Origin: Misgurnus anguillicaudatus
Lineage: Eukaryota; Chordata; Actinopteri; Cypriniformes; Cobitidae
Reading direction: 5' to 3'
DNA length: 64,000 nt
NCBI RefSeq assembly: GCF_027580225.2
Contig: NC_073360.2
Coordinates: 11,214,501 to 11,278,500 of the forward strand
In this document: one piece after another, positions 46,233-57,639 of the stretch
Layout of the letters: the number at the start of each line of letters is the position of its first letter
How positions within the stretch are numbered: the stretch's first letter is position 1
Program-made: the position numbers and the translations under genes
The notes under the pieces: generated by a model
What the model saw: only the letters and a program-made list of their open reading frames with translations
Told to the model about the DNA's origin: nothing
Databases searched by the model: none

Positions 46233-47282
46233 AGGAGCTGTCCGCAGTGTTTCTACTTCTAAACTAATCCCATTTCAATTGCCTTTGTGTGAAGGGGTTG
46301 TAATCTCACATTAAAATGATCCACTTTGCGGGTTTTGCTATTACCTCTGAAAAAAATATTTTTTATGTGAAAGTATCGGGCCGGATATGGCGCGAAATCC
46401 AGTGACGTCACCTGCATGTGCGCTTTGGAGCCTCTCGCCTCGTCTACTGACTTTGCACTCAACAGCGACGACACTGCAACGCGTCTGATAACATTAAGAA
46501 ACGACCTGCTCCCAGCACAACACAGACTTCAACACAAACTCCACATATTGTGAAGGAAAAAATTATCTGCTGAAGGTCGTAAAGCCAAACGTGAATCGGA
46601 TCAACTTCGTACAAAAACAAGGATTAACATCGGCAGGGCATTTGAATTATGGAGAAACATTTGCTTTGTTTTGGGTATAAAAATGGATCCGGAGTTGGCT
46701 TTCATCCTTTTGGACAGGTAAGCTAACATTACTACAAAGCATGTAAAATATATTTCGATTATGTGCTTTAGTTTTTTAGATGTTGTTTCAGTTTGCTAGC
46801 CTTCGCTTTAGCGTGTGTTCGCCCAGCCGTCGTCGATCGATGACGTAAAACTGCGGACGCGTTTGTTTCCGTGTGTCCGATTTTTAAAAGTCTTTAAACT
46901 TGTATTGATGGAAAGTGAGATTATACAGTGTGACATGGACTTAACTACGATATTGATCGCACAGTGTGACAAGCAACAATCCTAAAAGACTATTGAAAAT
47001 AGCATAGTGTATTTACTGTTATACTGAAATTGTTCAGTGTTGTTCACTAACCGTTTTCGTTGTCTTACCGTAAATGTACTTATGTAACACCACATAACAT
47101 AGGCTAAATGCAGTCAATTAAACGTTGCAGTGGGAGTATACCCGAGTTTCCAGCATTTTGTGCGGTGCTTTCTCCGGTGTGTAGCATCTCAGTCTGGCCG
47201 TCGCTCATGAGTTCGAGCATGCGCTTGTAAACTTATTGGTTGCAATCTGAAACATCACCCCTAGAGGCCACATACAGCCCCT
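46233..47282. mobile_element. TTAA-flanked element inside the hAT element
   Basis: TTAA at 46229-46232 and 47283-47286 bounds AGGAGCTGTCCGCAG ... CATACAGCCCCT (short inverted ends AGGRGCTGT). About 1.05 kb. The small frame at 46259-46474 (minus) is part of it and shows no transposase motif. Confidence 0.7.
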
Positions 47283-47363
47283 TTAAACATATTCTTTATT
47301 ATCATGAAAATACCTGAAAAGGTTTGAAGAACAGCAATATAAATATACCCTTAAGCAATTTCA

Positions 47364-47902
47364 CCCTGTAGCCCAAGACAGCTTGCCCACTGAAGCTAAG
47401 AAGGGCTGAGCCTGGTCAGTACTTGGATGGGAGACCACCTGGGAAAACCAGGTTGCTGCTGTTAGAGGTGTTAGTGAGACCAGCAGGGGGTGCTCACCCT
47501 GTGGTCTGTGTGGGTCCTAACACCCCAGTATAGTGACGGGGACACTATACTGTCAAAAAAAGCACCGTCCTTCGGATGAGACGTTAAACCGAGGCCCCGA
47601 CTCTCTGTGGTCATTAAAAATCCCAGGATGTCCTTCGAAAAAGAGTAGGGGTGTGCCTCGGCATCCTGGCCAAACTTGCCCATTGGCCTACTAATCATCC
47701 CTTATACTAATTGGCTATATCACTCGGTCTCCTCTCCACTAATAAGCTTGTGTGTGGTGGGCGTTCTGGCGCAATATGGATGCCGTCGCATCATCCAGGT
47801 GGATGCTGCACATTGGTGGTGGTTGAGGAGATTCCCCCATTCATATGTAAAGCGCTTTGAGCACTGAGAAAAGCACTATATAAATGTAACGAATTATTAT
47901 TT
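47364..47902 (+). mobile_element. SINE3-type SINE (5S rRNA head, LINE-like tail)
   Basis: The head gaagctaagaagggctgag ... ggtcagtacttggatgggag ... gaccacctgggaaaaccagg is the 3' half of 5S rRNA with its internal RNA polymerase III control region. The body contains gtccttcggatgagacgtta aaccgaggcc, and the tail ends gtaaagcgctttgagcactg agaaaagcac tatataaatgtaa, as in CR1-like LINEs that mobilise SINE3. This is a retroposon in the + orientation, not a 5S gene: the first 5S part and the terminator context are absent. Confidence 0.92.
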
Positions 47903-48202
47903 CCTGGAGCTGCGTGTCATAGCTGCGTGTGTATTGTTCTTCGTCTACAGGGCATTCTGAGTTTCTGCACGAGAGCGCCCCCTGGCTTTTGGATGTAGCG
48001 GCATTTTGCCGTTATTCATTGAGAAGCATAGCAAGCATTATCGGCCGATCGATCGGAGCATCCCTAATGCTAAGCTATGCTAAAAGTGGTACCGCCAGAC
48101 CCGGAGATCAGAATGGATTTAAAAACAGTAAAAATCAGATGTTTAACTCTAGGGGAGCTAGAAAATAAGTATTTTTTTTTTTAAAGTGGAGTGTCCCTTT
48201 AA

Positions 48203-50639
48203 GATGCTTTTTTCCAAAGATCCTCGCTCTCCGTGATGGCGAGGATAATGTAACGGTACATTTACATGATACAGAAGTGTTAACGCTTGATGGAAGGCTT
48301 GTCTGAAACGTGGCCAACAGCCAATCCCAGTGGCCGCAACACATGCTCCGATCTCCCATAAATGTAATTGGCTGGCTCTACCTAGGTTATTTGCATAAGG
48401 CAATCTGATTGGCTGATACACGCGTCGGTGCTTGAAACGTGGAGAAATGTTCAACTTCTGCCGCGAGCAATGGCAGTGACGGATCCACAAAGGTTCAGAA
48501 AACATTTTTACTGTTATAAAATAAAGTAGAAAGCACTGTTTATATTTCTTTAAGTATAATTATATGTTAATTAATAGAATTTAAACAATACATTTACAGA
48601 AATATTATGTTTTTATGTTAAAATAGCTCTATGGCCCTCCGACGAGACGCCCCCGAGCCAGTTTGAGACCCTAGTTTTAAAGTGTAACATAAGTAAATGT
48701 GTCTGTGACCAACATACCGAACAAGACAATTATGTTTGCATCTTCACCTAATGTCCACCATTTAAGATGAGGATATCCAAGCATCCTATTGTATCTTTAT
48801 GGCCACAATATATCAATAGAGTTCATAAAATGCTCATTTGCAGCACAGGGATTTGGATGTGCATTATATGGATCAATATGTATTTGACTTAGTCTGAGAC
48901 TATAATGTCTTCCACTATCAATTTCAAGAGTCCAGGTCATGCATCTATATACTTTCAGACATCTGCCTACTTGTTTTGTCAGCAGTGATTCATTTAACAC
49001 TATAATTTATACACAACAATGAAGTTAATACATCATCACTTGAGTGGTTTATCATGCCAGTGTTGCTGCAACAATGCTAGGGTGATACTGGCGGCTATCA
49101 TGGTGTTGTAACGTGTTGACGCGTGGTGGTTGGCATGCATTGGTTGTTTGCCAAGCCCAGCACATATGATGGGTCAGGCTTGAGTTTCGCTCGAGATTAG
49201 GTGAAAATCTCATCACTTTGAAAGGTAATAGCAGACTTTTTCCTCAACTACTCATATAATGTGAGAAATACTTTGAATTGGATCAAATATTGAACTGTAA
49301 CTTTCTGTGTTTTTATGTCTAACAGTTGCCCTTGAATATCAAAATGTAAAGAAAAAAAAGATAAAATCTGTCTTCAAGTATTTAGCACAGTACCACTATT
49401 TTCTGCCTTGAGACCTTGAGATATCTTCATGCCCAAAGGCCCTCAAGTCTTTCTTTCACAGTAAGTTTGATAGTATGAACATAATACGGTTCATAAATAA
49501 TGCAGCTTTAAAGGATGCATGTTTTGCTTTTAGAAGACCTACTACTATATCAGATAACAAATGACACTGCCGTCTCGAGTAATCTGACACTGATGACTAT
49601 AAACAACAGTTTCAATCGTATTTGCAAATGTTTTCATGTTTTCATGGTTTGAGTTTTTTAGGTTATTTTCAACCCAAAGTTGGTTCAAATAAGGACAAAC
49701 CCAACTGTTGGGTTAAATTATATATAAAAAAAGTTTTATATTGACCCGACCATGAGTTGAAACAACCCAACATTTTTGTGTATGCTTTTATTGCATATAA
49801 AGGTGTAGAGGGGCCTTTCTCTAAAACGTCCCCTTTTGTCGTCCACAGAGGAAATGAAGTCACATGGGTCAGAAAAACACGAGGGTGAACAAATGATGGT
49901 GCAGAATCTGATGAAAAAAAGACTTCACATGACTGAGCATATCTAAGAGAACAAACATCAATTATGCACATCTTTGTCACCTTTTACCCACCAGATCAAG
50001 ATTAGCTCACATGCTCTGCTTAACAATTACAAAAGTATGTTGACAACTGGACAAGTCAGCGAAAAGTTAAAGTTTGCTTTTGAATTTTTATAGATCTTAT
50101 TAAAGTCAGGAGGCCCAAGGGTGAGGAAATGAAGAAGGGGGAAAGGGAGAGGTGCTCAATAAGGAGGCTGAAAATAAAGCCTTGCATCACAAGCTATAGC
50201 CAGAAATGGGGATTTAAATTTCACGCTATGCACTTAATTTCAATAAGGCCTCTGGAAAGAGAATACACAATATGTCAGCTGGAGCCCAGAGAGAGAGAGA
50301 GGGGAACATATCTGATAAAGAAATGTGACTCACTAGAAGAAACTGTACTTTGACTACTTGAGATGTGGTGAAAGTCACGCAAATAACAGAAATATTATGT
50401 AGTGATTGCACGGTTTTAAATTTCTTGTGTATTATTCCAGTAATGCATGGCTTACAATGTTGCACATTACTGTGTTCAAACACAACATCCTCCTCTAAAC
50501 ACATAGCTGTTTTGCCTTGAGCTTCAATCAAAGCTCTTACAGTTTTCAAACATTTCTCATGACGGCTATTGCATGCTTATGCAGACGAGAATTTTTACAA
50601 TATTCATGTATTGGATATATTGTAGAGCTAAAGTGAATG
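48203..50639. other. Intron sequence, little repeat content
   Basis: No exon or transposon end can be supported. Segment 49060-49150 has tggttgg/gctagggtg wording like decayed minisatellite. Several minus-strand frames (48135-48505, 49669-49980) lack any family resemblance. Confidence 0.4.
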
Positions 50640-50880
50640 CCATGGTATGGCGTAATAGTATAGTATTGTATACTGTATATAGTAGTGTAGTATAGTACAG
50701 CATAATATAATATAGTACATTATAGTGCAGTACAGTACAGTAAGTTTTAGTCTAGTTTAGTTTGTGAAGACAAAAGAACTGGTGTAAAAGTATACAATTT
50801 TATGCCATATTATGTATATGGTATAGTAAAATCTAGTATAATATATTCTATATATATTATATAATATATTCTAATGTGAT
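50640..50880. repeat. Degenerate TATAGTA-type minisatellite
   Basis: Irregular repetition of 5-8-base words (tagtatagta, tatagtacag, ataatatagta, cagtacagtacag), ending in an AT-only stretch (tatatattatataatatat). Confidence 0.75.
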
Positions 50881-51181
50881 GACAAAAGAACTGGTGCTCT
50901 GGTACAATCATAAGTCAAAAAAAAAAAAAATCAAAGCACTGCTTGCTTAATTTGTATCTTTGTTTTATTGTTTATTTTGATATAAGTATAGTTAACATAA
51001 ATTAAAGGTAAAAAAATTAAGACTAAAATTTCATTGATTTTATTTGTACTTTATGTAAATAATGGATGTTTTTAGTATTATAAGTTTTATTAAATATAAA
51101 CTATTAATTTATAATATGTTGTTTAAAATTGCATTTCTTATACAATTTTATTGTACAAAAATAGTACTGTATAATTGTAAA

Positions 51182-51425
51182 AGTTTCGTTGCAAAATGAG
51201 ATAAATCCATTTTTTAACATTTTTGTCAAAACATGTTTATTATTATGTTATCATGTTATTATTTTGTTTTATGGTGCTACTTAGCTGTATTTTTTAAGTT
51301 ATGACGGTTTAAAAAAAACTGCAGTTGCATTGAAATTAATTGGAATGCACAAACAAAAAACGTGATTTTCAGAACAATTAAAAAAAACGATGGTCATCTC
51401 GTTTTGCAACAAAACTCTTCAATTG
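51182..51425. mobile_element. Foldback repeat (GTTTCGTTGCAAAA end)
   Basis: gtttcgttgcaaaatgagat at 51184 returns inverted as atctcgttttgcaacaaaac at 51397-51416. The left half matches 10028-10117 in reverse. Confidence 0.7.
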
Positions 51426-52212
51426 TAAAAGTTTTACAAATTTGTATTAGAAATGTGTTAAAGGAGCGGTGAATCAAATACTCATTTTTAACTTGATAAT
51501 TTGTTATATAAGAGGTCATCATACTTAAATGAACATCCTGCAAGTTTCAGAACTGAAATGTCTGTGCTACTGAAATATTAGGAATTCGGAGAAATATGAC
51601 GTCACAGTAGAATTGAAGCACCTCCCCAAACACCAAAGAACTTTTGTAGCCCCGACCACAGCTTAGCGTGACACACATGTGGGCCAGGGGCAAAGCAAAC
51701 CATGCAGTGTCTCAACAATCAGTAAACATAGTCTTTAAAGATTGCCAAATGTATCCAAAATTACTTTTAAATAAATTTTTCTTGAGAGACTTTTATTTTG
51801 ACACAGTGATCTGTTATCTGATAGAGGAACCATGGAAACGGAGTCTTGGGTTGTGGAAGAACCGCGTGGGAACAACACAGAAGCTGAATACTTTAATTCA
51901 GAGGCTCGGAACATAACATTAGGAATGTGTGCTTAAAGTTTGTTTTTAAAGAAGTTCCAGCTCGCGTGGGGAGTGTTTGTTTGTTGTACTGCAGATTCAT
52001 TTGTAAAGAAGCCAAAAGTCGATGCTGGATTTGCAGAGAGACTGTGATTAAAAGCACCACTAATATTGGATCTGACAAAAATGACACAGCAGTATGCACA
52101 GTAAGTAAAACATTTTTTACTTTATTTAAGATAACGGTACTGCATTTCACTATTGCTTTGTAAGATATGTCCTGTTGTAACATCCGTGTCTAAACACGTA
52201 TGTTTGACTGTT
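51426..52212. other. Gene-free, possible single TTAA end
   Basis: TTAA at 51458-51461 is followed by AGGAGCGGTGAATCAAAT, the style of a TTAA element terminus, but the right end was not found before the Harbinger-like MITE. Frames at 51668-52183 on both strands are unsupported. Confidence 0.35.
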
Positions 52213-52215
52213 TTA

Positions 52216-52750
52216 GGGGCCAGTCACACCAAAAGCGTTTATGGCAGTTGCAGGCGCCTTTTTTGAATGATATTCTATGGGCAGGGGACGCGTTTGCGCG
52301 CTGTTTATGCGCGCCGAGCGCCTTGCGGTTTTTTGCCGCCTGCCGCGCACGCGTTTTTGAAGGAGCGCTGAGAGCGGAGAAGCACCCGACGTCATTCGCC
52401 TCTTTCCATTGTCCAATCGAATGAGGGGAGAGGCGGGCCTTACGTTGTGGTGAGGGAAGTTTACAGTTGCTTTGAAGAACCGGACTCCACTCGCGCACTC
52501 TCTCCTGCGTGTTTGTGCACCTCTCACCCTCAAACAAGGTCAGAGCAAGCGTTTCTTTTTAAAGTTTCTGCTAATATGACATTTAACAGCAAAAGAGCGC
52601 TCACGCTTCAATATTTGATTGACAAGACAGCTGACGCGGTCGTTGCTTAGCAATAAGAAAAGCCGCGTTGCACTGCTCTTTTTTAAAAAAGGCAGTGCAT
52701 TGCGCCTTGCGTTTGCAAGCGTTTAAAGCGCTTTTGGTGTGACTGGCCCC
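52216..52750. mobile_element. Harbinger-like MITE with TTA duplication
   Basis: TTA (52213-52215 and 52751-52753) flanks GGGGCCAGTCACACCAAAAG ... CTTTTGGTGTGACTGGCCCC, with perfect inverted ends of 20 bp or more. The interior is CpG-rich (gcgcgccgagcgccttgcgg). 535 bp. The 96-115-codon frames on each strand are by-products. A truncated copy lies at 7915-8032. Confidence 0.9.
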
Positions 52751-53186
52751 TTAATTTACTAAAAAACATTAAACAATAAATAAAGGTGCAACACTTAACA
52801 ATAATATACATAACGGTAACATAACGGTAGAAATATACAAAGTTAGTGATAAGGAAGGACTTACCATGCGCGCTTACTGTTTTGTATACGGTAATTTAAT
52901 CACATCGAGCTTAAAGTTTTGTTTCTACTTTACTATACGTATTGTCATTTATGTGTATCATCTTTTAAACTGAACGTAGTCACATCTATGCGTGGGTGCC
53001 TGAGCGGGAACAGTTTGAGTCAGAAACGGATATGGCAGAACACTACTAATAGCAACACTACTTTGTCAGTTCAATTTAACATTTGCCAGTTTACAGCTCC
53101 ATTCGCAGAATTCAACAGATTTCCTTTACAATCAGTAAAGATACATGCTGATTCATGTGGTCATGTGTATGATGTTGTGTGCATAC

Positions 53187-53304
53187 CATCATAGAGTTGG
53201 GCCGATCGTTGAATGCCACTGGCTCCGTGAAGAACTCCGTGTTGTGGTCCAATCTGCCATGACCTCCATACTGGATTTCATCCGAGTCCAGTTTGATCTT
53301 ATAT
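53187..53304 (-). CDS. gbe1: gbe1 penultimate coding exon (glycogen branching enzyme)
   Basis: The minus-strand exon lies between acceptor ctactccag (ends 53305) and donor GTATGC (53186). One base completes a split codon, and then 39 codons read YKIKLDSDEIQYGGHGRLDH, then NTEFFTEPVAFNDRPNSMM. Vertebrate GBE1 has the same block near its C-terminus (LDSD-x-x-x-YGGH-x-RLDH-x-T-(D/E)-FF, then N-x-RP-x-S). The YGGHxRLDH motif is diagnostic of eukaryotic branching enzymes. It lies in the C-terminal beta-sandwich domain, not the catalytic barrel. The following exon is at 29492-29554, in phase 0. Preceding exons were not found up to 64000 and should lie beyond the window. Confidence 0.95.
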
Positions 53305-55493
53305 CTGGAGTAGCGTGTGGTTAAGGAACACATTGAGGAGAGTCTGGGTTGCTGTGATTGGCTAATTTCCTCGTCAAAGGGACAATGCAAACCGGTTCAC
53401 AAATTTGCTCACACATATAAAAATATTGTTATATTAGTTTTTACACAACATTTACATTGGCCTAAAGAAAGAGTAAATATTGCCCTTATATTTTAAAAGT
53501 TCACCACATGCCACTAGAGACAAAGTATCATTTAACAGATCAAATAGACGCATGCATCCACCCATCCATCAAAATGCTTAAACCTAATGGTCCTAACATT
53601 GATCTCAAGCGGCCAAACACCAGGCACAATTAATTCGTTGTCATTAAATCCTCATGGCATTCACACTGAAGTGTTGTGGATGTGAACTAGTTGTCCATCC
53701 TCTAGAGAAGTTCTCCTGCTCTTCTGAATGCAGAGCGACGAGTCGGCGCTACTGATTGCTTTGAGCTCCGCTGAGACAATGACACACATTCGTCCCATAT
53801 AAACACGGCCGCCAAAACCGATGAGTCTCTGCATCAACAATTCCAGGCAGAATTATTTATCCATTTCAAAATATTAATAATGTATTCCATCAAAAAATGT
53901 TTCAAACAACATCGAACGTGCACGCACACACAATTTCCCTGTCTGTGCAACACTGACTAAATTGACTAAATTAAATATTAAAAAAAGTAATTGCCTAGAC
54001 TCATGACCGGAATAAGAAACACTTTTGACAGAGAAAGAAAGGTCAGGAAAGAAGGATGAAGACGTTTCGAAAGAAACTGGAAATCTATTTCATGCTTTTT
54101 AGCTCCTTATAGGTATAAGTTATACATCAAAAAGTTGACAGCTGTCTAGAAAACTTATTATGCTAAACATATGACAATATAAAAAGTGCTTAAGGCACAG
54201 TGGACACATTTTTGTGACTTTCTATATAAAATGCATAAAGAACTTTCAGTGGGAAAAAAAACTTTCAGAAAAAATTGGAAGTACATCTTTGCACCTAAAG
54301 AGTTCATATTAAAGCTTTTACATGCATAAGACTGTGACTTTTCTTATGTAAATATTAAATGTAAATAATAATACGCTGTATTTACTCATAAATATAGTGC
54401 ATTATTTGCATCCACTTTTTAAATTAAGTTTTACTTGAAATTTTTAGCAAATTGCATAAATTCCATGTAATACTTGCATAAAAATGGATCCAAAAATGAT
54501 GCACTATATTTATTTTTTCAGTGCAGTTTCCCCCTATATCTGTAAGTAAACACTGTGTTCCTGTGGCACTAAGAAAGCGAAAGATGGAAGTGCTGTAGTG
54601 TCTGTTTACGCCTGCCTCTCAGGACTTTAAACAGTTGTAAGATGTAACAAACATGCAGACGGGCATCTAATTGGCTGCTTGAATAATCACCTCATATCCC
54701 CGTGGGCAAGCGCTGGGTCTTCATGTTATCCTCAAACACTCTGTTACTCAGCCCCTGGAGCTGGAGCACACTTGGCTTTTATTGTCAGCTTGCCAGCTTT
54801 GATAGCGATGATTAAAAAGAAGTGTTGCTATTCGTATTGTTTGTGCCAAGAATGACGATAGATGAGCACCCCACCAACCCACCCCACCGACCCTGAACAA
54901 TTATTTGCATTGCATTCTTTCACTGATAAGACAAACTTGCATTGTTATGTATATTTTGGGGGTGTTTTAAATAAGTGATGCTATTTATACCATGCAGAAA
55001 TAAATGGTTCGGCATATAAGTTGTTTACTGTCGTTATTTAAATAAAACTCAAGCAAGCAGGTAAGCTTTCACGGAAATGCACTTGTGTTAAACTCAGGAG
55101 TGCCCAAAAGCTGATTTTGTGAAATTTGCATTAAAGCTGCAAGATTAGGGTGCCATATTATGACCCCAACAAAGCTTATAAAACAACCTAAATTTAAGCT
55201 TTGATATATTTAGATCTCAATTATTTCTCAAATTATTTCCTAAACATTAATGAGATTAAATGGAGAGCAAATGAAAGCTGTAGCTTATCTCTGGCATCTC
55301 AGATATTTTTTCCTGAGAAAAAGACCCTGAAATCTCACAAATGTCTCCGTTAGAGTTTCAGAAAAAATCTTAATGTCCACAAACTGAGCTCAGATTCGCC
55401 AAGTCAACAATTAAAAGTCAATATTATAGAAGATTTATTAACTCAAACATGTCTCACTAAATTTACACAAATCCAGATTATTTAACCTATTAA
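53305..55493. other. gbe1 upstream intron, low repeat content
   Basis: If the gene is intact this is intron. Segment 53640-53830 is CpG-containing and free of repeats (agcgacgagtcggcgctac). Neither a splice-bounded exon nor a known domain is visible. Confidence 0.4.
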
Positions 55494-55494
55494 A

Positions 55495-56629
55495 CACTCA
55501 CCTAAAGGACCACCAGGAACACCTGTTCAACTTCTCATCAATGCAATTATCTAGTCAACCAATCACATGGCAGTTGCTTCAATGCATTTAGGGGTGTGGT
55601 CCTGGTCAAGACAATCTCCTGAACTCCAAACTGATCTGCAATCTGCTCAGTTACTGGGATTTTCACGAAAAACCATTTCTAGGGTTTACAAAGAATGGTG
55701 TGAAAAGGGCAAAACATCCAGTATGCGGCAGTCCTGTGGGCGAAAATGCCTTGTTGATGCTAGAGGTCAGAGGAGAATGAACCGACTGATTCAAGCTGAT
55801 AGAAGAGCAACTTTGACTGAAATAACCACTCGTTACAACCGAGGTATGCAGCAAAGCATTTGTGAAGCCACAACACGCACAACCTTGAGGCGGATGGGCT
55901 ACAACAGCAGAAGACCCCACCGGGTACCACTCATCTCCACTACAAATAGGAAAAAGAGGCTACAATTTGCACGAGCTCACCAAAATTGGACAGTTGAAGA
56001 CTTGAAAAAATGTTGCCTGGTCTGATGAGTCTCGATTTCTGTTGAGACATTCAGATGGTAGAGTCAGAATTTGGCGTAAACAGAATGAGAAAATTCATCA
56101 TGCCTTGTTACCACTGTGCAGGCTGCTGATGGTGGTGTAATGATGTGGGGGATGTTTTCTTGGCACACTTTAAGCCCCTTAGCGCCAATTGGGCATCGTT
56201 TAAATGCCACGGCCTACCTGAGCATTGTTTCTGACCATGTCCATCCCTTTATGACCATCATGTACCCATCTTCTGATGGCTACTTCCAGCAGGATAATGC
56301 ATCATGTCACAAAGCTTGAATCATTTCAAATTGGTTTCTTGAACATGACAATGAGTTCACTGTACTAAAATGGCCCCCACAGTGACCAGATCTCAACTCA
56401 ATGGAGCATCTTTGGGATGTGGTGGAACGGGAGCTTTGTGCCCTGGATGTGCATCCCACAAATCTAAAACAACTGCAAGATGCTATCCTATCAATATGGG
56501 CTAACATTTCTAAAGAATGCTTTCAGCACCTTGTTGAATCAATGCCACGTAGAATTAGGGCAGTTCTGAAGGCGAAAGGGGGTCAAACACAGTATTAGTA
56601 TGGTGTTCCTAATAACCTTTAGGTGAGTG
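55495..56629 (+). mobile_element. Tc1-like transposon with both short ends
   Basis: CACTCACCTAAAGGACCACC at the left is mirrored by CCTTTAGGTGAGTG at the right. The right side is followed by TA (56630-56631), while the left flank reads aa, a mutated TA. The 1.1-kb length with short ends suits a compact Tc1 lineage that is widespread in fishes. It has a degenerate transposase inside. Confidence 0.88.
55567..56598 (+). pseudogene. Tc1 transposase pseudogene (deleted and frameshifted)
   Basis: From 55640 the reading SAQLLGFSRKTISRVYKEWC is the DNA-binding helix region, followed by DARGQRRMNRLIQADRRATL and TTLRRMGYNSRRPHRVPLIS. A frameshift near 56005 precedes WSDESRFLLRHSDGRV, which holds the first catalytic Asp. 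The later frames give YFQQDNASCHKA (second Asp; a Pro-like site is changed to Ser) and MEHLWDVVERELCAL (catalytic Glu), ending AKGGQTQY. The DDE residues are thus all visible but spread over broken frames, with stops near 56140 and 56318. The N-terminal part, between ACTCCAAACTGAT and CTGCAATCTGC, seems to lack about 80-90 bases relative to intact relatives as I recall them. Confidence 0.9.
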
Positions 56630-56631
56630 TA

Positions 56632-57639
56632 GATTGTATCACACTGTATCAATGTACAATGTGAGAGACAGTTAAGACTTTACACGTTACAAATCTATAA
56701 ATAATATTAAATTTGATGTGGACAGTTTGTCAGGCAAAGAAAATAATCCTCATGGCCACTAAAGCAAACCTTGAATCTTGAGTGTGTTTTTATTTCACAC
56801 TTTTAAAGCAAGATAGCTAAAGATTCACCTTGTGACCAGAGATTCACCACAGCTTATTTTTAAGCTAAATCTCTGTAGATTTGGTCTAAATATGTTATTT
56901 TGAAAGCTTAAAATTTATTTCACTAAAATTTTCAAAACAGCCTGTAGGTGTATACTAAAGGCTCTTTCACATAACTCATGTCCGTATTCCCAGCGTTTTG
57001 GGAGCAAAATATCAAGCTACAGCATTACGTTCGGCCCCCCGTCGCGTACAGATCAAACACTTTAGCACACCACTCGAAGTTCAAACAATCTTTCGACTCT
57101 GGTCACTACTAACTTTTCGAAGTGTAGCCGTTGATGACTGAACAATTTCCATGACGTCTAATTACGTGGGTGGTTCTGCACTACTTGCAATAAAATTTAG
57201 ATGTTAAAGGCTACTATTTTGACTAGGAATTATTTTACATTAAAAAGATCAACTTCTGAGACTTAAATTAAAGTGTTTTTTCTTGTTTAGAAACAGATTA
57301 CTTTCTTACAGACAATTACTTTTACTATTAGTATTGCTATTATAGGGGAAACGGGGGGCAAAAGTAACACGGGAAGAAAGTAACAAAGCGATATTCTCAG
57401 ACCCCTGACTACATTTGCATTCCAAGCCATGATGGCACTTTTATCACACAATCCTTGACGGAGCTGCCAAATTTCCTCATCGTTTACCGCGGATAGGTCC
57501 GGAAAGCTATTTTTGAGCATGGAAAGGAAATTTCAAGTTCTATGTGTCACAGTAATGATCTATCTATCAGTAATACATCCAGAAGTGTGCCTTTACACTT
57601 TTACAATTTTTTTCTGACAGTAAAAGTTACACATACCAT
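56632..57639. other. Gene-free intron sequence
   Basis: I see no named repeat or exon. The minus-strand frame 57287-57520 has a hydrophobic end but no family resemblance. Confidence 0.4.

Larger units (their letters stand above)
46042..48066. mobile_element. hAT element (TCCGATC ends) nested in family W
   Basis: TAGGGATGCTCCGATCCAC starts it and GATCGGAGCATCCCTA ends it. The 8-bp duplication atgctaag is perfect (46034-46041 and 48067-48074), and the arm of family W continues exactly across it. It carries two further insertions (46233-47282 and the SINE3) and no transposase. Confidence 0.92.
45480..48198. mobile_element. TTAA foldback family W, complete outer ends, hosting a nest
   Basis: TTAA at 45476-45479 and 48199-48202 flanks AGGGACACTCCACTTTTTT ... 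AGTGGAGTGTCCCT. Long arms of about 300 bp mirror each other around a central stem (gcacaatgataatacaccgc / ctgcataatattatcgcgcc). The right arm is interrupted at 46042-48066 by a hAT element. Without the insert the element is about 690 bp. Confidence 0.85.
29555..53186 (-). other. gbe1: 23.6-kb terminal intron of gbe1
   Basis: Donor ATGATG|GTATGC at 53187/53186 and acceptor ctatcAG at 29555 bound the intron, and both sides are phase 0. More than half is recognisable transposon sequence: several TTAA elements, two hAT elements, a Tc1, SINE3 and an L2 fragment. I found no other exon of gbe1 and no nested gene inside. Confidence 0.85.

Noticed and set aside
47371..47462. 5S rRNA gene
   Set aside because: Only the 3' half of 5S is recognisable and it continues into a SINE body and LINE-like tail, so it is a SINE3-type retroposon.
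52190..52537. Frames of 106-115 codons on the minus strand
   Set aside because: They run through the inverted ends and interior of the Harbinger-like MITE; the same words occur in the truncated copy near 8 kb.
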